From JAHJFW01 sp964595075 (GTDB taxonomy: Bacteria; Patescibacteriota; Patescibacteriia; 2-12-FULL-60-25), in NCBI GenBank assembly GCA_964595075.1, contig CAZQNT010000016.1, positions 1 to 20,682 on the forward strand: a stretch of DNA of 20,682 nucleotides. The letters are read 5' to 3'. Of this stretch, positions 12,104 to 18,888 are shown piece after piece (the stretch's first letter is position 1; every line of letters starts with the position of its first letter). Position numbers and translations under genes: made by a program. Below the pieces are notes generated by a model. It was given only the letters and a program-made list of their open reading frames with translations, was not told the origin of the DNA and made no database searches.

Positions 12104-14506
12104 TTATTCGGCCGCCTGCATTTGAAACGTGTCTCCTGAGCCGGATGCCTGTGGATTAATTCGCTCACGAAGGTTGATTACGGCTCTAAGCTCATCTTGC
12201 GCGGCTCGCAATGCGGATTCGACTGATGAACGTGAAGACCTTTCCTTATCAAGTTTCATACGCAAGTCGGCAACCTCGTCTTTCAGCTCTTCAATCCTAT
12301 TCTCTAAATACCTATACTTGACCGCGTCTTCGACTCGTCGGTCCAACTCCGCTCCCAAGCGCGCTTGATTCGTATTTTTCTTCTCTATCTCTCCCAAAAC
12401 AAAATCCAGCAACTCACCCTTGATATTACCCATCTCGGCTTTAACGTCTATATCGGGCTTCTTCAAACGAGCTACCATTTCCTCTACTTTCTTCATTCCG
12501 GATGCTCCAAAAACGGCCTTTTGAGAATAATTGGCGAGTTGAATGAAATTTGCAGATTCTCCGGTTTGATCCTCTTCCAAACTACGCTCCACTAGCAATA
12601 CGAGCCTGTTAACTCCTTTATGGATATCGATCTCCTTATCCGCCAATCGTTGTAAATAATCCGCAGCCATACGAGCGTTCATTTTCGCCGGAAGCTCAAA
12701 ACCGGCATTGGAAAGCTCCTCGCGAAACGATTCTATGCTTTTCGCGCTTCGAATTCCAAAATTAAACTGGAGAGATTCCGGACTGTATGTCGCGTTCGCT
12801 CCTGGCGAAGGTGGAACTCTGCCTGCCGATTCCGTTGCATTACGGACCGATTTCACTATCTCACCAACTGTTTTATCGTCGCCGCCGACAATGGTCAGCG
12901 CGAATTCATCGCCACCGGTGCGATAAGCCACGACCTCGACCCCATCCTTCAAACTATTAAATTCCGTAGCAATTCCATCTAAAATCTCGGCCGCCTTCAA
13001 AATCGCCGTGTTTCCGGCCTCCGGACCTCCTTCCTTGTCAAAATATTTTAGAAACGCCATGTCTATCGCAACCGTAGTAACCGGCTTTCCGGATTCCAAT
13101 CCCGCTTCCATTGTTTCAAAATACACTCCGCGACCGTATAGTCCGGTTTGTTCGTTTCGTTTCGCGAGCTCTAGCTGATAATCAAGCAGCGCGGCTTCGG
13201 ACTCTTCTGCCACCATTGGATCGCCGGCATCTTTCTCGGCCTGTTTTCTGGCATGTTCTTTTTTTTCATTTAATTTGTTCTTACCGCCGGTGTCGTTCGG
13301 TTCAACAAATCCACCTAATGATGGCGGTGACTGTTCAGACGCGACATCACGTCCGAACCCCTCCTTGCGACTAAGAACTTCATCGGCAACCTTGCGCGCA
13401 AGATTGATCTCGATCTTTCTACCAACGGCTCGTCGCGCTTTCAATTGTTCAAAAGCTCCGTCGAGCGCGCGCTCCGCAAGAAAGTGCGTCCACTCTTCCG
13501 GTGGCGGAACATCGAACGCGTGTTTGTCCGCCAACATGTTTCGAAATGCGACGTACTCGGCCGATTCGGTTGACGGATCCACGCGAAATACCGAGCCAAT
13601 GGATTTTTTCAAAAACGTCTCGTAAAACTCTTTCACGCGGGTCTCAGCGTCAGGATCCTTACCGGCATCACGAATTTTCTCAATCATCTGAAGCGTCCTC
13701 CGTTCAAGCTTCGCCACATCATTCAAGGTTTGTAATTTTTCTCGCACTGCGTCGATCAACAAGCCCTCTTCCGTCAAACCGGCGTCCTCCGGCTTTTCTC
13801 CAAGGCGATTCACGAGCGCTATAGCGTCAGCACGCTCAACGCGGCTAGCCGTAAGCGGAACAGGCTCCAAATCCGGTCGGAGAGAGGAAAGATCGACTGA
13901 TTCTTTCGTGACACGTCCCCGGATATTTTCAGCCGTATCGGCGTCTACGCCGTTCAACGTAATCGTGAAATCATTTCCGGAATATCGATAAATATCGTAC
14001 GTGGAAGAAAGGCGTTGATAGTCATTTTTGAACCGTGGTAGTGAACCGATTTCCTCGCGAATCACATTTTCAACAAACTCCAATGTTAAACGCAGCCCCT
14101 GATCCCCCATTTCATGACCTCCGATATTATTAAGCCTATCCAACTCGCCCATATTCACCATCAAGACATGAGACTTTTTATCATCCTCAGTAATCTCGAT
14201 CTCTCCGGATCCATTTCTCTCAAGGCGTCGATCTCTTAAACCTTTCGCCATGTCGCGGTGAAAACGCTCTCCTTTCCACGAACCCGTTGAATCGTGTTCG
14301 CGAAAAAACAACTCCATGCGCTTCTCCGCATTCTGCGCGCGAAGTTCTGCGAGCTTTTTTTCATCCTCCGACGCTTCTTGCGACTCTGCCAGCACCGCCT
14401 TTTTTTCTAAAAAATCTTTTTCGTAATTTTCCAAAAGCGCCGCTGATTTACCGGATTTTGCCTGCCGTGGAAAACGTTCCTTCACGGACTTTTCTTCGTC
14501 TTGCAT
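12104..14506 (-). CDS. Tandem GGDEF-domain protein with C-terminal coiled coil
   Basis: 800 residues, no signal peptide or membrane helix. The second GGDEF domain (~440-545) is close to canonical: DMAFLKYFDKEGGPEAGN resembles the metal/nucleotide-binding helix region, and YRTGGDEF (residues 529-535) is the active-site loop, so cyclic-di-GMP synthesis is possible. The first domain (~110-190) has the same layout (VNMGELDRLNNIGGHEMGDQGL) but the signature is SGNDF (176-180), predicting loss of catalysis. A ~250-residue helical linker joins them. No RxxD inhibitory site is visible before either loop. The C-terminal ~80 residues are a heptad-rich coiled coil (RIEELKDEVADLRMKLDKE), likely for dimerisation, which GGDEF enzymes require. 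A bidirectional terminator-like hairpin precedes the gene; TACAAT lies 6 nt before the ATG. Confidence 0.85.
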   Translation of the reverse strand: MQDEEKSVKERFPRQAKSGKSAALLENYEKDFLEKKAVLAESQEASEDEKKLAELRAQNAEKRMELFFREHDSTGSWKGERFHRDMAKGLRDRRLERNGSGEIEITEDDKKSHVLMVNMGELDRLNNIGGHEMGDQGLRLTLEFVENVIREEIGSLPRFKNDYQRLSSTYDIYRYSGNDFTITLNGVDADTAENIRGRVTKESVDLSSLRPDLEPVPLTASRVERADAIALVNRLGEKPEDAGLTEEGLLIDAVREKLQTLNDVAKLERRTLQMIEKIRDAGKDPDAETRVKEFYETFLKKSIGSVFRVDPSTESAEYVAFRNMLADKHAFDVPPPEEWTHFLAERALDGAFEQLKARRAVGRKIEINLARKVADEVLSRKEGFGRDVASEQSPPSLGGFVEPNDTGGKNKLNEKKEHARKQAEKDAGDPMVAEESEAALLDYQLELAKRNEQTGLYGRGVYFETMEAGLESGKPVTTVAIDMAFLKYFDKEGGPEAGNTAILKAAEILDGIATEFNSLKDGVEVVAYRTGGDEFALTIVGGDDKTVGEIVKSVRNATESAGRVPPSPGANATYSPESLQFNFGIRSAKSIESFREELSNAGFELPAKMNARMAADYLQRLADKEIDIHKGVNRLVLLVERSLEEDQTGESANFIQLANYSQKAVFGASGMKKVEEMVARLKKPDIDVKAEMGNIKGELLDFVLGEIEKKNTNQARLGAELDRRVEDAVKYRYLENRIEELKDEVADLRMKLDKERSSRSSVESALRAAQDELRAVINLRERINPQASGSGDTFQMQAAE

Positions 14507-14534
14507 GGAGGAATTGTATCACTTCAAGACGTTT

Positions 14535-14555
14535 AAAAAAAGACGGCCGTCTTTT
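14535..14555. terminator. Small bidirectional terminator-like hairpin
   Basis: AAAAGAC/GTCTTTT with loop GGCC, flanked by an A run on the plus strand (T run on the minus strand). It lies upstream of the GGDEF gene and would insulate it from transcription coming from the 14706-14963 gene. Confidence 0.55.
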
Positions 14556-14640
14556 GTCATTCCCCCGATGGTTATCGGGGGAATCCAGATCAATGTGCGT
14601 ATTCTTCACTGTTTGGATCCCCGCCTTCGCGAGGATGACA
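14555..14640. repeat. TGTCAT...ATGACA palindromic repeat, copy 3
   Basis: Starts TGTCATTCCCCCG and ends TCGCGAGGATGACA. The left hairpin is CCCCCGAT/ATCGGGGG with loop GGTT (14562-14581). The middle and right part closely match copy 2 (7262-7341), including AATCCAGATCAAT and GTATTCTTCACTGT, while the left palindrome is replaced. Confidence 0.8.
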
Positions 14641-14653
14641 ATAAATCTGTATC

Positions 14654-14673
14654 AAAAAAAGCCCGAGTGGGCC
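14654..14673 (-). terminator. Probable intrinsic terminator of the 14706-14963 gene
   Basis: On the complement, GCCC and GGGC pair around ACTC (extendable by a G-T pair) and a run of seven T follows. The stem is short. It lies 33 nt past the stop of the small GC-rich gene. Confidence 0.55.
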
Positions 14674-14705
14674 GTGAGGGAGGTGAGCGGTTGAGTACGA
14701 GACGC

Positions 14706-14963
14706 TTAGGTCTCCGCCGCAAGTAGTCGTGGCGCCGCGTCCGGGTCGCGGCGGATGTCGAGAGTGGGCAGGATCTCAAGCGCCTTTTCGGCCTGCTCGT
14801 CCGTCAAAGCGCGCAAATCATTACACCCACGCAGTCGCACGCCGACGAAGCGGTGCGGGGCGCCGCGTAGTATGCACGCCAGCATTCCGAGTAGGGTGTC
14901 GCCGGAGAGCACGCCGAGTTCACGAGAAACGAACGCTTCGTACAGTCGCTCTTGAATGTTCAT
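14706..14963 (-). CDS. Small GC-rich orphan protein
   Basis: 85 residues from ATG 14963. The start is fixed by a strong Shine-Dalgarno, GGAGGTG, 4 nt upstream. The protein begins MNIQERLYEAFVSRELGVLS, is mostly helical by pattern, with one Cys in ACILRG and one in RGCNDL, and ends RDPDAAPRLLAAET. No signal peptide or membrane helix and no family that I recognise. Base composition and codon use (GCG, CGC, CTC, GTC) are distinctly GC-richer than dnaE and the GGDEF gene on either side, as in the partial gene at 1-218. TTGACA stands at the dnaE stop codon (about 35-50 nt upstream), but no good -10 follows at normal spacing. Confidence 0.65.
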   Translation of the reverse strand: MNIQERLYEAFVSRELGVLSGDTLLGMLACILRGAPHRFVGVRLRGCNDLRALTDEQAEKALEILPTLDIRRDPDAAPRLLAAET

Positions 14964-15011
14964 TTTCACCTCCAAGTTCTAACGCCACCGTGGCAGAGAG
15001 CGAAAAGATTG

Positions 15012-18000
15012 TCAAGCCCCCTCTACCCGAACCGTTCCCCTACCCAAAATTGCCTCAAGCTCGCGGACGAGATCAGAATCGAACCTTACGCGTGATGACG
15101 ATTTTATTAGACGAGAACCGCCCACGTCATCTATGGAAAAGTAGACGGAAACGTCGCCGGCGTGCGAATCAAGAATCTTTCGAAGATTAATAAGGACCGT
15201 ATCCGGCAATTTCGCCTTAACATGAAGCGTAACCGCACCCGTTAGACCTCCGACGTTGAACGTCGGATGTTGAACGTCGGAGGATTCGGGCGGCTGGGTG
15301 CCTTCGGCGCGGACGGATTCGAGGTTGTCCGGCGTCAACTCGAACGCGTTTTCGACCAACATGTGTAGGGTGTCGTCTTTTTTGGATAAACGGCCGCTCA
15401 CTTGAAGGATTTTATCCTCTTCCCATAATTCCGGACGCTCTTGATAGACTCGCGGAAAAACAACCGCCTCTATATCGCCGCTTCCATCCTCCAGCTTCGC
15501 AAAAACCATTGGCTCGTTATTTTTCGTAAGAATTTTTTTTGCAACCGTGACGATACCGCCGATTCGCAAATTCTTTTTCTGCGTCTGCGAGGGCAAATCG
15601 AAAATTTTGATCAAATGACCGGCGAGGCGTTCCGCGTATTCTCGAAACGGATGCGCCGTCACGTACAGCCCCAAAAGCTCTTTTTCCCATGAAAGTATTT
15701 CGCGCATCGTAGCTTGCGGAGCTGGCTTGAGCTGGATTCCGACGGAAACGGATTCGGGAGCGGCGCCGAAAAGATTGGATTGTCCGGACGAAATCTCGTG
15801 CGCTATCCGCTTGTGATAATCGATGAGCCCGTCTATGTTGAAATAAAGGGAGTTCCTGTCTCCGAAACGATCCAGCGCGCCGGATCTGATGAGACATTCA
15901 AGAGACTTACGATTAACAGCTTTCGCCGGAACCCGAGTTATAAAATCACGCAAATCCTTATACTGACCGGAGGATTTACGCTGCGCGACCATGAGCTCGA
16001 CGATATCCTCCCCCAACCCCTTTATCGCGCGAAGTCCAAACCGAAGTTTATTTGTGCCCTTTACCACGGAAAATCCCGCGAAAGATTCGTTGATGTCGGG
16101 TGCTAAAACTTCCAGACTCATGCGCCGACACTCCTCGACTTCGATCGTGATGCGGTCGAGATTTTGAGAGTCGGAGTTGAGTAGCGCAGCCATGAAACAT
16201 TCCGGCCAATGAGCTTTTAGATATGCGGTTTGATAAGCGATGAGCGCGTAGCAGGCGGCATGCGATTTGTTGAATCCGTAAGCCGCGAATTCCTCGAACT
16301 GTGTAAAGATTCCCTCGGCGGTTTTTCGTTCAACCTCATTTTTCACTGCGCCGTCGATAAACTTCTGCCTCATCTCCGCCATAAGCTTCGCGATCTTCTT
16401 GCCCATGGCTTTTCGGAGAGTGTCCGCCTCGCCGCCGGTAAACCCGCTCAAGTCTTTTGACACTTGCATGACCTGTTCCTGATACACAGGAATTCCGTAA
16501 GTGTTTTTAAGCGCGTTCTCCAAAAGCGGATGCGCATATGAGATTTTTTCCTTACCATGTTTTCGAGCGATGAAAGACTCGATGAATTGCATGGGACCGG
16601 GACGGTAGAGCGCGACCATGGCTATTATGTCCTCGATCGCCGACGGCTTCAGCTCGCGGATATACTTTTTCATTCCCTCGGATTCGAGTTGGAACACTCC
16701 GGTCGTGTCGCCGCGTCCGAGCAGCTCGAACGTCTCCGAATCACCTAGCGGAATGGTGTCGATATCCACAGTCGTTCCATGCACCGCCTCAATAATCTCA
16801 ATTGCCTCGCGGATGATCGTAAGGTTGGAAAGTCCGAGAAAGTCCATTTTGAGCAAGCCGATAACCTCCGCCGAATGAAGCGAGTATTGAATGACTTGCT
16901 CTACGTCGCCGCCCTGCGCTTTTTGCAACGGCGCGAATTCTACTAGAGGCCGCGGAGCGATTACGACCCCGCATGCGTGCTGAGACGCGTGGCGAGCCGT
17001 GCCTTCAAGCCGGATCGCAAGATCGATGAGCCGCTTGGCGCGCGGATCGCCTTCGTATATGGCTTTCAATTCCGGATTTTCCTTGATCGACGTAGCGAGC
17101 GGGATATGCCTTCCTTGCACAGGCGGCGGTATGGCTTTCGCTACGCGGTCGACCTCCTGAAAAGTCCATCCTAAAACGCGACCTACATCGCGAACCGCAG
17201 CGCGCGCTGCCATTGTTCCGAACGTGATGATTCCGGCTACGCGGTCACGGCCGTACTTTTCCGTAACGTATTCGATCACGTCTTTGCGTTTCACGTCATC
17301 GAAATCCATATCGATATCCGGCAATGAGATACGATCCGGATTAAGGAACCGCTCGAAAAGCAAACCGTAGCTCAACGGATCGAGGTTGGTGATCGATAGT
17401 GAGTACGCGACGATTGATCCTGCGGCGGATCCGCGTCCGGGGCCTACGATAACTCCGCGTTCTTTCGCAAAATTCACGTAATCCTGAACGATCAAAAAGT
17501 AAGAAGCAAAACCCATGCGCTCGATGGTTTGAAGTTCAAACGCAAGACGTTCGGCGGCTTCGCTCGGCACGCCATTCGGATAACGTTTATTTATTCCAAT
17601 TTCACAAAGCTCGCGAAGATAAGAATCCACGGTTTTTCCTTCCGGCACTTCGAAAGTCGGGAGATAATTCTTCCCAAGCTCCAATTTCACGTTGCACCGA
17701 TCGGCTATTGCGCGAGTATTGGCAACTGCTTCCGGAACGTGTGCGAAAGCCGCGACCATTGTCTCCGGCGACGCGAGCGAGTGGTCGGTGCCGGAAATGG
17801 AATAGCGGTTGTTGTCGGACAAAAGTTTTCCGTCGTGAATGCATTGAAGAACATCCTGAGCTTCGGTATCGTCTTGCAGAAGATAGTGAACGTCTTTCGT
17901 GACGACGAGAGGCGCGCCGGTTTTTTTTGAAAGCGCGATGAGGCCTTCATTTACTTCGTTTTGCGTCGGCGATTCGAGGTGATGAACGAGTTCAAGAAAA

Positions 18001-18524
18001 AAACCATCCTTCCCGAAAATCTCCTGAAACTCCGCGACCAACGCAATCGCTTTTTCTTCGTCATGCATTTGAAGCGCTTTCGGGATTTCTCCGCGCAGAC
18101 AACCGGATAACGCTATCAGTCCTTTTCCGTATTCCCTAAGCGACGCCTTATCCATGCGCGGCTTGTAATAAAAGCCCTCGAGATAGGAAAGCGATACGAG
18201 GCGCAAAAGATTTTGATATCCTTCGCGCGTTTCCGCGAGCAACGTCAAATGCGAAATCTGATCGTCGATGCGAGGTCGTTTGTCTGCGCGCCCGTTCGGA
18301 GCGATGTACGCCTCGACTCCGAAAATCGGCTTTATCCCCTGCTTCGCGCAAGTCTCCGCGAACTCCACGGCGCCATAAAGCGCGGCGTGGTCGGTCAACG
18401 CGATAGCGTCATAACCAAGTTCTTTAGCGCGCGAAGCGATATCCGAAACGTCTCCCATGGCATCAAGAAGGGAGTACATTGAGTGTACGTGGAGATGTAC
18501 GAATGGCGACGGCTCTAAAGACAC
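15012..18524 (-). CDS. dnaE: DNA polymerase III subunit alpha
   Basis: 1170 residues, full length (E. coli 1160). The main replicative polymerase. The N-terminal PHP domain keeps metal-ligand type residues (HLHVHS 10-15, TDH 44-46, E71, HH 181-182, DVH 211-213), so a PHP proofreading activity may remain. The palm has GPGRGSAAGS (361-370), PDIDMDF (402-408) with two catalytic aspartates, and the third in KMDFLGLSN (D561). Finger and thumb landmarks include ALYRPGPM and AYGFNKSHAACYA. A helix-hairpin-helix region (~830-890) and an OB fold (LRIGGIVTVAKK onward, 986-1060) follow. The start is GTG 18524. Residues 1081-1093 are encoded by an in-frame palindromic repeat. It lies 43 nt downstream of the small coiled-coil gene, probably in an operon with pheT. 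Confidence 0.97.
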   Translation of the reverse strand: MSLEPSPFVHLHVHSMYSLLDAMGDVSDIASRAKELGYDAIALTDHAALYGAVEFAETCAKQGIKPIFGVEAYIAPNGRADKRPRIDDQISHLTLLAETREGYQNLLRLVSLSYLEGFYYKPRMDKASLREYGKGLIALSGCLRGEIPKALQMHDEEKAIALVAEFQEIFGKDGFFLELVHHLESPTQNEVNEGLIALSKKTGAPLVVTKDVHYLLQDDTEAQDVLQCIHDGKLLSDNNRYSISGTDHSLASPETMVAAFAHVPEAVANTRAIADRCNVKLELGKNYLPTFEVPEGKTVDSYLRELCEIGINKRYPNGVPSEAAERLAFELQTIERMGFASYFLIVQDYVNFAKERGVIVGPGRGSAAGSIVAYSLSITNLDPLSYGLLFERFLNPDRISLPDIDMDFDDVKRKDVIEYVTEKYGRDRVAGIITFGTMAARAAVRDVGRVLGWTFQEVDRVAKAIPPPVQGRHIPLATSIKENPELKAIYEGDPRAKRLIDLAIRLEGTARHASQHACGVVIAPRPLVEFAPLQKAQGGDVEQVIQYSLHSAEVIGLLKMDFLGLSNLTIIREAIEIIEAVHGTTVDIDTIPLGDSETFELLGRGDTTGVFQLESEGMKKYIRELKPSAIEDIIAMVALYRPGPMQFIESFIARKHGKEKISYAHPLLENALKNTYGIPVYQEQVMQVSKDLSGFTGGEADTLRKAMGKKIAKLMAEMRQKFIDGAVKNEVERKTAEGIFTQFEEFAAYGFNKSHAACYALIAYQTAYLKAHWPECFMAALLNSDSQNLDRITIEVEECRRMSLEVLAPDINESFAGFSVVKGTNKLRFGLRAIKGLGEDIVELMVAQRKSSGQYKDLRDFITRVPAKAVNRKSLECLIRSGALDRFGDRNSLYFNIDGLIDYHKRIAHEISSGQSNLFGAAPESVSVGIQLKPAPQATMREILSWEKELLGLYVTAHPFREYAERLAGHLIKIFDLPSQTQKKNLRIGGIVTVAKKILTKNNEPMVFAKLEDGSGDIEAVVFPRVYQERPELWEEDKILQVSGRLSKKDDTLHMLVENAFELTPDNLESVRAEGTQPPESSDVQHPTFNVGGLTGAVTLHVKAKLPDTVLINLRKILDSHAGDVSVYFSIDDVGGSRLIKSSSRVRFDSDLVRELEAILGRGTVRVEGA
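15247..15283. repeat. In-frame palindrome inside dnaE
   Basis: CCTCCGACGTT (15247-15257) and AACGTCGGAGG (15273-15283) are perfectly complementary over 11 nt, with a third AACGTCGGA copy in the loop. It encodes the segment SSDVQHPTFNVGG between the OB fold and the C-terminal part of DnaE. It resembles the dispersed TCCGACGTTCAACGT-type repeats I recall from Patescibacteria. Confidence 0.75.
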
Positions 18525-18567
18525 GCCTGCATCTTAACGGGCGGATCGAAAAAAGCCAAAACCCCGA

Positions 18568-18867
18568 CTACTCTTCTTCTTGACTTTTCCGTCGCTTCTT
18601 CGTTTCCTTTCGATTTTGAAACATGGAGAGGAGAGAACGCCCGCCTTCTGCGATTATGCCGAGATAGTTTACGGAATGCGTGAGTTTTTCTTTTATGGCG
18701 AGCGCGGCGCGTTCCAAGCGAGTTATTTTTTCTCGCGCTTCCGTGAGAACATCATTCGCCTGATGAAGAAGGCGCGCCAGCTCAACCAGCGTCCAACACA
18801 GAAATATAGCCACTGCGACGACCGCGATGGCGAGCACGAGCGTTAGCAAGTCGTTGGTTGATATCAT
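18568..18867 (-). CDS. Small membrane-anchored coiled-coil protein
   Basis: 99 residues from ATG 18867; an upstream in-frame start would add 6. One N-terminal membrane helix (LLTLVLAIAVVAVAIFLCWTLV) is followed by a heptad-type region (ELARLLHQANDVLTEAREKITRLERAALAIKEKL) and a highly basic and acidic tail (NRKETKKRRKSQEEE). The layout resembles DUF948/YtxH-like small envelope proteins, but identity is not established. It sits between pheT (21-nt gap) and dnaE (43-nt gap) on the same strand, so it is probably translated from the same transcript. Confidence 0.7.
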   Translation of the reverse strand: MISTNDLLTLVLAIAVVAVAIFLCWTLVELARLLHQANDVLTEAREKITRLERAALAIKEKLTHSVNYLGIIAEGGRSLLSMFQNRKETKKRRKSQEEE

Positions 18868-18888
18868 GGAGACATGATACCACACTTT

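Noticed and set aside
512..14640. Possible CRISPR array among the many repeats
   Set aside because: The repeats are dispersed palindromes at gene junctions, not regularly spaced direct repeats with unique spacers, and no cas gene is present.
15012..18524. Possible intein in DnaE
   Set aside because: The length is normal and the polymerase motifs run without interruption; the only insertion is the short palindrome.
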